19,892 bases of DNA from contig JBILMZ010000037.1 in NCBI GenBank assembly GCA_044375275.1, positions 1 to 19,892 on the forward strand, written 5' to 3'. Within the stretch, counting starts at the first letter, position 1. The number at the start of each line of letters is the position of its first letter. Of the stretch, positions 14,077-19,892 are shown in pieces. A program made the translations under genes and the position numbers. Below the pieces are notes generated by a model. It was not told the origin of the DNA. It ran no database searches and saw only the letters and a program-made list of their open reading frames with translations. The stretch is from SZUA-430 sp044375275 (GTDB lineage Bacteria > Pseudomonadota > Alphaproteobacteria > Micropepsales > Micropepsaceae).

Positions 14077-14105
14077 TTGACAGGAGTGAGCCCTCTTCGT
14101 ATCAC
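14077..14105 (+). promoter_or_regulatory. Candidate sigma-70 promoter of the valine-degradation operon
   Basis: A perfect TTGACA at 14077-14082 and TATCAC at 14100-14105 are separated by 17 bases. Transcription from about 14112 would leave a 22-base leader containing the GAGGGAAG ribosome-binding site (14119-14126). It lies in the 70-base gap shared with the divergent hemB. Confidence 0.55.
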
Positions 14106-14133
14106 CACGCCAAGCCTTGAGGGAAGATGTGGC

Positions 14134-15273
14134 ATGGCCTTCGAATTGACGGAAGATCAGCGTCTTGTGCAGAAAACCGCGCGAGACTTCGCCGCTGCCA
14201 GTCTGGCGCCCTTTGCGGCCAAATGGGACGAGGAAGAGATCTTTCCGGTTCCCACGATGCGCCAGGCGGCCGAACTCGGCTTTGCCGGCATCTATGTCCG
14301 GGATGACGTCGGCGGTAGCGGCCTTTCGCGGTTCGATGCAGCACTCATCTTTGAGGAACTCGCGGCAGGTTGCACGCCGACAGCCGCCTACATCTCCATC
14401 CACAACATGGCATCGTGGATGATCGACCGCTTCGGTACGGAAGAGCAGCGCAAGAAATGGTTGCCGCGTCTCGCGACCATGGAGCTCATCGCGTCCTACT
14501 GCCTGACTGAACCGGGCTCCGGTTCGGACGCCGCAAGCCTGAAGACAAAGGCCGTTCGCGACGGCGACCACTATGTGATCAACGGCGGCAAGGCCTTCAT
14601 TTCCGGTGCCGGAACTTCCGACATCTATGTTTGCATGATCCGCACGGGTGAGGACGGACCGAAGGGCATCTCGTGCATCGTGGTCGAGAATGGCACCAAG
14701 GGTCTGAGCTTCGGCAAGAACGAGCGAAAGATGGGATGGCGCAGCCAGCCAACGGCGACCGTCAACTTCGAGGACTGCCGCGTGCCGGTCGCCAACCGCA
14801 TCGGCGGCGAAGGCGATGGCTTTCGCATCGCGATGATGGGACTTGATGGCGGGCGCATCAATATTGGCGCGTGCTCTCTGGGCGCCGCCCGCGCCTCGCT
14901 CGAACAGACGCAGCGCTACGTGAGCGAGCGCAAGCAGTTCGGCAAGCAGATCGGCGAGTTCCAGGCGACGCAGTTCAAGATTGCGGACATGGCCACCGAT
15001 CTTGAAGCCTCGCGCCTCATGATCTGGAATGCGGCCGCAGCACTCGATCGCAAGGACCCGCGGGCCACGATGCTCTGCGCGATGGCCAAGCGTTTCGCGA
15101 GCGACAATGCCTCGAAGATTGCCAATGACGCGCTCCAGCTGCATGGCGGCTATGGCTACCTGAAGGACTTTCCGCTCGAGCGCCATGTGCGGGACCTGCG
15201 GGTCCACCAGATCCTTGAAGGCACGAACGAGATCATGCGCGTGATCATTGCGCGCGAACTCTCTCGCCAATGA
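14134..15273 (+). CDS. Acyl-CoA dehydrogenase, probably isobutyryl-CoA dehydrogenase (ACAD8-like)
   Basis: A 379-residue FAD-dependent acyl-CoA dehydrogenase. It opens with F-E-L-T-E-D-Q-R-L-V-Q and carries Y-C-L-T-E-P-G-S-G-S-D, the flavin-binding region W-R-S-Q-P-T, R-K-Q-F-G-K, and the C-terminal Q-L-H-G-G-Y-G-Y. The catalytic base is predicted as Glu362 in L-E-G-T-N-E. The short-branched-chain ACAD8 subtype is inferred mainly from the operon: downstream genes encode 3-hydroxyisobutyryl-CoA hydrolase and 3-hydroxyisobutyrate dehydrogenase of the valine pathway. It would oxidise isobutyryl-CoA to methacrylyl-CoA, passing electrons to ETF. The ATG at 14134 has a strong GAGGGAAG site; the open frame extends far upstream, but only antisense to hemB. 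Its stop overlaps the next start by ATGA. Confidence 0.92.
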   Translation: MAFELTEDQRLVQKTARDFAAASLAPFAAKWDEEEIFPVPTMRQAAELGFAGIYVRDDVGGSGLSRFDAALIFEELAAGCTPTAAYISIHNMASWMIDRFGTEEQRKKWLPRLATMELIASYCLTEPGSGSDAASLKTKAVRDGDHYVINGGKAFISGAGTSDIYVCMIRTGEDGPKGISCIVVENGTKGLSFGKNERKMGWRSQPTATVNFEDCRVPVANRIGGEGDGFRIAMMGLDGGRINIGACSLGAARASLEQTQRYVSERKQFGKQIGEFQATQFKIADMATDLEASRLMIWNAAAALDRKDPRATMLCAMAKRFASDNASKIANDALQLHGGYGYLKDFPLERHVRDLRVHQILEGTNEIMRVIIARELSRQ

Positions 15274-15680
15274 ACCTGATCCGGACACGCACGGCGCTGT
15301 TTGCGATCGGCTATGGCCTGCTGATCTGGTTCGAAGCCACCATCATGATCCGCTGGCTGGGCGAGTGGATCTTCCTGCCGGAAAGTACAGCCTTCACGAT
15401 CGCGCTGTTCGCTGCGACCGTGGTGGTCGTGTACACGGTGGGCTGGTGCTTCTTCTACATGTTCCGGACGCCGCTCGAGGAGCGCGCGGCCGCCGCCGTG
15501 CTGATCTGCGCCGCCGGCCTCATAGCCAACGCCGCCGTCCTCGGCTGGAACACGCAGGTCTTTCCCGCCTTCACCCCCGAACAGCAGCGCCTGTTCGCAA
15601 GCTGGGTCGTGTGGGCCTATGGCACGGGCCTGCTGAGCGGTATCTGGCCGCGGCGCATGCCCTTCATGCCGACCAGCTGA
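15270..15680 (+). CDS. Four-helix inner-membrane protein, DUF5367-like (hypothetical)
   Basis: A 136-residue integral membrane protein with about four hydrophobic helices (roughly 9-28, 42-65, 76-95 and 108-126). Its E-E-R-A-A-A-A-V-L-I-C segment and the F-A-S-W-V-V-W-A-Y-G-T-G-L-L-S-G end resemble DUF5367 proteins; this is recognition from memory and may be wrong. No function is known. Its ATG overlaps the dehydrogenase stop (ATGA), so it is translationally coupled, and the hydrolase gene follows after 24 bases. Being inside a valine-degradation operon suggests a link to this pathway, perhaps transport or a redox partner, but nothing in the sequence shows that. Confidence 0.75.
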   Translation: MNLIRTRTALFAIGYGLLIWFEATIMIRWLGEWIFLPESTAFTIALFAATVVVVYTVGWCFFYMFRTPLEERAAAAVLICAAGLIANAAVLGWNTQVFPAFTPEQQRLFASWVVWAYGTGLLSGIWPRRMPFMPTS

Positions 15681-15704
15681 AACCGGAAATCAGGAAGCAG
15701 ATCC

Positions 15705-16742
15705 ATGGATGAAGTTCTGTTCGAGAGGCAAGGCCGGGCAGGCGTGATCACGCTGAACAGGCCAAAGGCGCTGAACGCCCTGACATTGAACATGGTCGAC
15801 GCGATGGACGTGCAGCTCAGGTCCTGGCGCAACGATCCCGCCGTCGAGCTTGTCATCGTCAAGGGCGCCGGCGAGCGTGCGTTCTGCGCCGGTGGAGATA
15901 TTCGCGCCCTGTATGACTCCGGCAAGGCCGGTACGCCCTACGTCATAGACTTCTATGCGCGAGAGTATCGCCTCAATACGCTCATCAAGCGCTACCCGAA
16001 GCCCTACATTGCGCTGGTCAATGGCATCGTGATGGGCGGCGGGGTAGGCGTCTCCGTCCACGGGAGCGTGCGCGTATGCGGGGAAGGCACGATGTTCGCG
16101 ATGCCCGAGACCGGCATTGGCCTCTTCCCTGATGTCGGCGGCACGTTCTTTCTGCCGCGCTGTCCGGGAGAAATAGGCATGTACCTCGCACTGACCGGCG
16201 CGCGCCTCGACGTGACGGACGCGAGTTACACCGGCATAGCAACCCATGTGGTCCCCCAGGCACAGCATGAGGTGCTGCTGGCAGATCTCTGCCATGGACC
16301 GGATGCGCTGGAGCGTGTATTGGCGCGCCACGCCGTGAGGTCGCAGAACAAGCCGAAGCTCGAAGGGCTCCAGCAGGCCATCAATCTCCATTTCGCCGGC
16401 GCCTCGGTTGAGGAAATCATGGCGTCCCTCGAATCCGGCAAGAGCCTGTTCGAGGAGCAGACAGTCAAGTCGCTGAAAGGAAAGTCTCCCACAAGTCTCA
16501 AGGTGGCCTTCCGGCAGATGCGCGAAGGGGCGAAGCTTGGCTTTGAGGACTGCATGAGGCTTGAGTTCCGCCTGACAAACCGCTTCATGCGGGGACATGA
16601 TTTCTACGAAGGCGTGCGCGCAGTGATCATCGACAAGGACAACGCACCGAAATGGGACCCGCCATCGATCGACCAGGTCCGCGCCCGCGACGTTGACAAA
16701 TACTTCGCACCGCTTGAGGGCGGAGACCTCGATCTTGGCTAG
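15705..16742 (+). CDS. 3-hydroxyisobutyryl-CoA hydrolase (enoyl-CoA hydratase/isomerase family)
   Basis: A 345-residue crotonase-fold protein. Its length and extended C-terminus match HIBCH-type hydrolases rather than 260-residue enoyl-CoA hydratases. The oxyanion-hole segments are A-F-C-A-G-G-D-I (59-66) and N-G-I-V-M-G-G-G-V-G. The catalytic region reads M-P-E135-T-G-I-G-L-F-P-D143-V-G-G, as in HIBCH. It would hydrolyse 3-hydroxyisobutyryl-CoA to free 3-hydroxyisobutyrate, removing the reactive methacrylyl-CoA pool in valine breakdown. The ATG at 15705 has AGGAAG at good spacing. It lies between the DUF5367-like gene and mmsB (25-base gap), in one operon. Confidence 0.92.
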   Translation: MDEVLFERQGRAGVITLNRPKALNALTLNMVDAMDVQLRSWRNDPAVELVIVKGAGERAFCAGGDIRALYDSGKAGTPYVIDFYAREYRLNTLIKRYPKPYIALVNGIVMGGGVGVSVHGSVRVCGEGTMFAMPETGIGLFPDVGGTFFLPRCPGEIGMYLALTGARLDVTDASYTGIATHVVPQAQHEVLLADLCHGPDALERVLARHAVRSQNKPKLEGLQQAINLHFAGASVEEIMASLESGKSLFEEQTVKSLKGKSPTSLKVAFRQMREGAKLGFEDCMRLEFRLTNRFMRGHDFYEGVRAVIIDKDNAPKWDPPSIDQVRARDVDKYFAPLEGGDLDLG

Positions 16743-16767
16743 AACAGAAAATCAGGGAGCACGCTCA

Positions 16768-17661
16768 ATGCAGATCGGATTCATCGGCCTCGGTAACATG
16801 GGTGGACCCATGGCAGCGAACCTCGCAAAGGCCGGCCACAACGTGACGGCCTTCGACATGTCCGCCGCCGCGCTCGACAGGGCAGCTGCCGTCGGCATCA
16901 ATCGCGCTGGCTCGGCCGTTGAAGCGGCAAAAGCCGCAGAGTCGGTCGTGACGATGCTGCCGGCTGGGCAGCACGTCCGCGCCGTCTACCTGGGTGAGAC
17001 GGGGCTGATCGCAAAGGCGCAGCCCGGCACGCTGTTCATCGACTCCTCCACAATCGACGTCGCGACCGCGCGCGAGGTGCAGGCTGCGGCGAAGGCCAGG
17101 GGAGTGGACTTTCTCGATGCGCCCGTGTCTGGCGGGGTAGGCGGCGCGGCCGCTGGCACGCTGACCTTCATGGTGGGCGGAGATGACGCAGCCTTCGCGC
17201 GCGCAAAGCCGATACTCGAGAAAATGGGCAAGAACATCTTCCACGCCGGTGGCGCCGGGAACGGCCAGGCCGCGAAGATCTGCAACAACATGCTGCTCGC
17301 GATCTCGATGATCGGCACATGTGAAGCCTTCGTGCTGGCCGAAAGATTAGGCCTGTCACATGAAACCTTGTTCAGGATCTCCTCGACGGCCTCGGGTCAG
17401 TGCTGGAGCCTGACGAGCTACTGCCCCGTCCCGGGACCTGTCCCCGCATCACCCGCCAACCGCGACTACCAGGCAGGCTTTACCGCCGCCATGATGCTTA
17501 AGGATCTCAAACTTTCGCAGAATGCCGCGCAGGCGGCTGGTGCGGCCACGCCGCTCGGCGCGCAGGCAACCGCGCTCTATTCCATGTTCGAATCGGCAGG
17601 TGCGGGCTCCAAGGACTTCTCCGGCATCATCCAGATGCTGCGGGGACAGTTCGGATCTTAA
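16768..17661 (+). CDS. mmsB: 3-hydroxyisobutyrate dehydrogenase
   Basis: A 297-residue NAD-dependent dehydrogenase oxidising 3-hydroxyisobutyrate to methylmalonate semialdehyde in valine degradation. The Rossmann motif is F-I-G-L-G-N-M-G (5-12). D117-A-P-V-S-G-G-V-G-G-A is the substrate motif, and Lys170 in A-A-K-I-C-N-N is the catalytic residue. The C-terminal half has K-D-L-K-L-S and the S-S-x-A-S-G-Q-C-W segment typical of true MmsB, supporting the assignment over the paralogue at 12210. The ATG at 16768 follows a GGGAG site; an in-frame upstream start lies within the hydrolase gene and is rejected. It is last in the operon. The next enzyme, MmsA, is not in the window. Confidence 0.93.
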   Translation: MQIGFIGLGNMGGPMAANLAKAGHNVTAFDMSAAALDRAAAVGINRAGSAVEAAKAAESVVTMLPAGQHVRAVYLGETGLIAKAQPGTLFIDSSTIDVATAREVQAAAKARGVDFLDAPVSGGVGGAAAGTLTFMVGGDDAAFARAKPILEKMGKNIFHAGGAGNGQAAKICNNMLLAISMIGTCEAFVLAERLGLSHETLFRISSTASGQCWSLTSYCPVPGPVPASPANRDYQAGFTAAMMLKDLKLSQNAAQAAGAATPLGAQATALYSMFESAGAGSKDFSGIIQMLRGQFGS

Positions 17662-17681
17662 CTCGCCATTTGCCTTGTCAT

Positions 17682-17696
17682 TTAAGCGATCTTTAG
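17682..17696. promoter_or_regulatory. CtrA-like box TTAA-N7-TTAG upstream of the MarR gene
   Basis: TTAA (17682-17685), seven bases, and TTAG (17693-17696) match TTAA-N7-TTAA at seven of eight positions. Its right half overlaps the perfect dyad described next. As a short AT-rich match it could be chance. Confidence 0.22.
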
Positions 17697-17710
17697 CGGG
17701 CGGCCGCTAA
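17693..17710. promoter_or_regulatory. Perfect 18-bp inverted repeat before the MarR gene, candidate operator
   Basis: TTAGCGG (17693-17699), a GCGG spacer, and CCGCTAA (17704-17710) form an exact 7+4+7 dyad. It lies 55 bases upstream of the MarR gene ATG. MarR proteins bind short palindromes of this size and often repress their own genes, so autoregulation is a natural inference. No clear promoter hexamers could be placed around it. An alternative is an RNA stem at the end of the mmsB transcript. Confidence 0.5.
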
Positions 17711-17726
17711 CCTCGTCTCAAATGCG

Positions 17727-17754
17727 TCAGGCAAAACGCCTGAGCAGTAGTTTT
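17727..17754 (+). terminator. Hairpin followed by a short T-run after mmsB / in the MarR leader
   Basis: TCAGGC (17727-17732), loop AAAAC, then GCCTGA (17738-17743) make a six-base stem; GCAGTAG and TTTT (17751-17754) follow. It ends 11 bases before the MarR gene ATG, so it might be a weak terminator of the valine operon or a leader structure that affects MarR gene translation. The T-run is short and displaced. Confidence 0.35.
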
Positions 17755-17765
17755 GGGTTGGGGTC

Positions 17766-18281
17766 ATGAGCGTTACAGCAACCGCACGCGTACAGAACGA
17801 ACCGCAGCAGGCTGGCCAGGAAGGCGTGAAGGCGCGCTACCTGGAGTGTCTGAACCTTGTGGAGCGCCTTCACCGGCAGCTGCTCGATGTCATCAAGGAC
17901 GAGCTGGAGCGCGTGGGCCAGAGCGAGATCAACAGCGTGCAGGCGCTGCTGCTGTTCAACATCGGCTCGCAGGAACTCACCGCAGGCGAACTGCGCACAC
18001 GCGGCCACTACCTTGGCTCGAACGTGTCGTACAACCTCAAGAAGCTCGTCGAGGCCGGATACATCAATCACGTCCGCTCCGAGAGCGACCGCCGCTCCGT
18101 GCGCGTCAGCCTGACCGAGAAGGGTCAGAGCATCGCGAAGATCGTCGCCGGCCTGTTCGACCGCCACGTCCACCTTGTGGAACCGTCGGGCGGACTGGAA
18201 CTCTCCGAATTCGCGGTCCTCAACCGCGCCCTCCAGCGGCTCGAGCGCTTCTGGATGGATCAGGTCCGCTACCGCCTGTAA
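17766..18281 (+). CDS. ldtR: MarR-family regulator, LdtR-like
   Basis: A 171-residue winged-helix regulator of the MarR superfamily. The DNA-binding region covers about residues 55-118: I-N-S-V-Q-A-L-L-L-F-N-I-G, the recognition segment around R-G-H-Y-L-G-S-N-V-S-Y-N (79-90), and the wing with R-S-E-S-D-R-R-S-V-R-V (104-114). The helices at both ends (Y-L-E-C-L-N-L-V-E-R-L-H and N-R-A-L-Q-R-L-E-R-F-W-M-D-Q) form the dimer interface. Length and these blocks agree with the LdtR group, described in Liberibacter as controlling an L,D-transpeptidase gene and cell-wall/stress functions. No L,D-transpeptidase gene is present here. The ATG at 17766 has only a GGGGTC-type site in front. A perfect dyad lies 55 bases upstream and a strong terminator downstream, so it is probably monocistronic. 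Confidence 0.85.
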   Translation: MSVTATARVQNEPQQAGQEGVKARYLECLNLVERLHRQLLDVIKDELERVGQSEINSVQALLLFNIGSQELTAGELRTRGHYLGSNVSYNLKKLVEAGYINHVRSESDRRSVRVSLTEKGQSIAKIVAGLFDRHVHLVEPSGGLELSEFAVLNRALQRLERFWMDQVRYRL

Positions 18282-18322
18282 GGCGGCAAGCGCCGGAAGG
18301 CAAATTAGTCTGGGAAGCAACT

Positions 18323-18352
18323 GGCCCGCGTCATGCGGGCCTTTTGTTTTTT
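18323..18352 (+). terminator. Rho-independent terminator after the MarR gene
   Basis: GGCCCGC (18323-18329) pairs perfectly with GCGGGCC (18335-18341) around a five-base loop, followed by TTTTGTTTTTT (18342-18352). This is a textbook intrinsic terminator 41 bases after the MarR stop codon and separates it from the ppk2 gene. Confidence 0.92.
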
Positions 18353-18411
18353 GGCGAATGGCGCATTTCCGCCGGTTCGGTGGATGGCGCTTGACCTGCC
18401 TCAATGCCGTA

Positions 18412-18424
18412 CCGGTTGAACCGG
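18412..18424. promoter_or_regulatory. Perfect 13-bp dyad upstream of ppk2
   Basis: CCGGTT-G-AACCGG is an exact palindrome about a central G, 47 bases before the ppk2 ATG. TTGACC at 18391-18396 could be a -35 element, but no fair -10 follows it. The dyad is a candidate operator or a short RNA stem in the leader. Confidence 0.3.
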
Positions 18425-18470
18425 GTGATCATTGCGATCCCGGAGTCGCAGTGCGGGAGCAGGGAGCAGA

Positions 18471-19652
18471 ATGGACAAGCGCGTGGACGATCCTCAGATG
18501 ATGCCGACCGAAGGGCCGCGCAAGCCAAAGCGCTCACGCAAGTCCGTACGCAGCACCCTGCAAGGTGACACGGCGGCCGTGCTCACCCCGGAGGGGATCG
18601 CGCAGGATGTGGTGGCACGTCGTGTTGGCCGCAGCAAGGCCGTACAGTCCGCGACCCTGGGCCAGTTGCTCGATGCCCACGCAAGGCAGCAGGATGCCGC
18701 AGGATTCATAATGCAACTGAGAACGCTCATGCAGGGCGCCTCGCCGGACGAGCGCAAGGCGTTGCGCAAGCTGCTGCGCACGGACCCGGCCGAGCAGGAT
18801 CCCAACCGGATTGATCCGGATATGGAGCTATCGCCAAACTGGCGGACAGGCGCCTACCCCTATCGGAACCTCATGTCGCGCAAGGCCTATGAGCGGCAGA
18901 AGTATAATCTGCAGGTCGAGTTGCTGAAGCTCCAGGCCTGGGTCAAGAGCAAGGGTGTCCGCATCATCGTCCTCTTCGAAGGGCGTGACGCCGCCGGCAA
19001 GGGCGGCACGATCAAGAGATTCATGGAGCACATGAACCCCCGCGGCGCGCGCGTGGTGGCCCTCGACAAGCCCAGCGATGTTGAACGCGGACAGTGGTAC
19101 TTCCAGCGCTATGTGCAGCACCTCCCGACACGGGGCGAAATCGTGATGTGCGACCGCTCCTGGTACAATCGGTCAGGCGTCGAGCGCGTAATGGGTTTCT
19201 GCTCTCAGGAAGAGTATGACGAGTTCCTGCGCCAGACACCGGAATTCGAGCGCAACCTCGTTCGAAGCGGCGTCTACCTTTTCAAGTTCTGGTTCTCGGT
19301 CAGCCGCGAAGAGCAAAGGCGCCGGTTCAAGGAGCGCAACCTCCATCCCCTGAAGCAGTGGAAGCTGAGTCCGATCGACCTTGAGTCACTCGACCGCTGG
19401 GAAGACTATACGCGCGCCAAGGAAGCCATGTTCCTGCACACGGACACCTCAGATGCGCCATGGACAGTGATCAAGAGTGATTGCAAGAAGCGCGCGCGTC
19501 TCAACGCCATGCGCTTCGTGCTCGGCCGCCTGCCATACGAAAACCGCGACCTGTCAAGCATCGGCACCGCCGACCCCCTGATCGTAGGCCGCCCGTCCCT
19601 TGTGCCCTCCCTGACGGAAGACATGCTGGCGGGGGCGGGGATGCAGGGGTGA
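18471..19652 (+). CDS. ppk2: Polyphosphate kinase 2 family protein
   Basis: A 393-residue PPK2-type kinase that moves phosphate between polyphosphate and nucleotides. The catalytic domain begins near residue 125: Y-P-Y-R-N-L-M-S-R-K-x-Y-E-R, then Walker A G171-R-D-A-A-G-K177-G-G-T-I-K-R, Walker B C227-D-R-S-W-Y-N-R-S-G-V-E (227-238), and the lid with W-K-L-S-P-I-D-L-E-S followed by R-W-x-D-Y-T-R-A. These agree with the one-domain class I PPK2 group, often preferring GDP or ADP. About 120 residues precede the domain: basic, low-complexity at first (1-30), then helical. That N-terminal part is longer than in many PPK2 proteins and I do not recognise it. The ATG at 18471 follows AGGGAG; an upstream in-frame start at 18432 is less likely. 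The gene stands alone between a terminator and a convergent gene. Confidence 0.93.
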   Translation: MDKRVDDPQMMPTEGPRKPKRSRKSVRSTLQGDTAAVLTPEGIAQDVVARRVGRSKAVQSATLGQLLDAHARQQDAAGFIMQLRTLMQGASPDERKALRKLLRTDPAEQDPNRIDPDMELSPNWRTGAYPYRNLMSRKAYERQKYNLQVELLKLQAWVKSKGVRIIVLFEGRDAAGKGGTIKRFMEHMNPRGARVVALDKPSDVERGQWYFQRYVQHLPTRGEIVMCDRSWYNRSGVERVMGFCSQEEYDEFLRQTPEFERNLVRSGVYLFKFWFSVSREEQRRRFKERNLHPLKQWKLSPIDLESLDRWEDYTRAKEAMFLHTDTSDAPWTVIKSDCKKRARLNAMRFVLGRLPYENRDLSSIGTADPLIVGRPSLVPSLTEDMLAGAGMQG

Positions 19653-19687
19653 GTTGAGATCGGGTCGGACGATGCCGGAGGCGCGTG

Positions 19688-19755
19688 CAGCCGGTTACGA
19701 AGCCGTACAGGTGGAATGGGTCTGATGACTCCTCAGTCATCTGGAGAGCCGGCTG
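19688..19755. other. Nested inverted repeats in the ppk2 downstream region
   Basis: An outer pair CAGCCGG (19688-19694) and CCGGCTG (19749-19755) encloses an inner perfect hairpin GATGACT-CCTC-AGTCATC (19724-19741). No long open frame covers it and no U-tract follows. The GGAGAGCCGG element at 19743-19752 recalls conserved sequence in bacterial group II introns, but the match is by eye and partial. It lies between the ends of two convergent genes and could be a structured RNA, a degenerate mobile element, or a transcription end. Confidence 0.45.
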
Positions 19756-19811
19756 TTCAAGTGTCGAATTGTTTCGGGGGTGGGCTGGCGTGACGGGGCT
19801 CATGTCAGGGC

Positions 19812-19892
19812 TTATGTATCGAGAGTGAAAGTGTCCCATCCTGAGTCGTTGAGCATCCACTCCAGCGCTCTTCGACGCTCTATCACGACATG
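19812..19892 (-). CDS. C-terminal tail of a protein, DUF4272-like (partial)
   Basis: The last 26 codons of a minus-strand gene that continues past the right edge, ending in TAA at 19812-19814. The residues read V-I-E-R-R-R-A-L-E-W-M-L-N, then W-D-T-F-T-L-D-T before the stop. This closely follows the ending of DUF4272 proteins, which finish with an E-R-x-x-A-L-N-W-L block, a W-D segment and D-T at the C-terminus. The function of that family is unknown. It is convergent with ppk2. The identification rests on a short tail, so both coding status and family are tentative. Confidence 0.55.
   Translation of the reverse strand, partial: HVVIERRRALEWMLNDSGWDTFTLDT

Noticed and set aside
13702..14133. 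N-terminal extension of the acyl-CoA dehydrogenase frame
   Set aside because: Most of it is antisense to hemB; the ATG at 14134 has a strong ribosome-binding site and the family N-terminus.
13912..15288. 458-residue minus-strand open frame opposite the acyl-CoA dehydrogenase
   Set aside because: Long but antisense to a clear acyl-CoA dehydrogenase and partly to the hemB start region; no recognisable domain.
1..19892. CRISPR array, tRNA, rRNA or biosynthetic gene cluster
   Set aside because: No regularly spaced repeats, no tRNA-like cloverleaf noticed, no rRNA-like sequence, and no co-directional set of biosynthetic enzymes beyond the valine operon.

Overview
This window looks like a GC-rich alphaproteobacterial chromosome. 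The evidence is a MotB with the GGHGGHHGG N-terminus, a Bpt-type arginyl-tRNA-protein transferase, an LdtR-like MarR regulator, a HemB lacking the zinc-site cysteines, and candidate CtrA-like and sigma-54-like sites. Caulobacterales/Hyphomonadaceae would fit, but that is inference and no rRNA or other marker is present to prove it. Gene content is mostly chromosomal housekeeping and catabolism. The left end (about 1-1620) is accessory-looking.

Layout. (1) 1-1620: two small MAPEG membrane proteins of different subtypes, each bracketed by copies of a short dispersed repeat (GGGGTCAGACAC plus CGGTGACA). (2) 1765-4536, minus strand: membrane-anchored retropepsin-like protease, PhnN ribose-1,5-bisphosphate kinase and a phosphohexomutase, a tight likely operon. 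(3) 4636-5502: stand-alone cobA, possibly leaderless, with an AT-rich divergent promoter region. (4) 5503-9086, minus strand: a membrane-anchored beta-rich protein coupled to an MFS transporter, then bpt, then an orphan motB. (5) 9234-9719: flavin reductase. (6) 9730-12153, minus strand: a periplasmic penicillin-acylase family hydrolase, divergent from a 3-hydroxyisobutyrate-dehydrogenase-family oxidoreductase (12210-13067). (7) hemB (minus), divergent from a valine-degradation operon (14134-17661): acyl-CoA dehydrogenase, small DUF5367-like membrane protein, 3-hydroxyisobutyryl-CoA hydrolase, mmsB. (8) 17766-18281: LdtR-like MarR regulator behind a perfect dyad, closed by a strong terminator. 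(9) 18471-19652: PPK2 polyphosphate kinase. (10) Right edge: the C-terminal tail of a minus-strand gene resembling DUF4272 proteins.

How genes work together. The clearest pathway is valine catabolism: isobutyryl-CoA to methacrylyl-CoA (dehydrogenase), then, after a hydratase not encoded here, 3-hydroxyisobutyryl-CoA to 3-hydroxyisobutyrate (hydrolase) to methylmalonate semialdehyde (MmsB). CobA and HemB both act in tetrapyrrole synthesis but are far apart. PhnN next to a phosphohexomutase, without any phosphonate genes, suggests a PRPP or sugar-bisphosphate role rather than phosphonate use.

I did not find a convincing wholly new system such as a defence island, CRISPR array, or biosynthetic cluster. 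The most useful leads are the repeat-bracketed MAPEG block, the protease-PhnN-phosphohexomutase operon, the dyad before ldtR, the regulatory sites before motB, and the structured intergenic region after ppk2.
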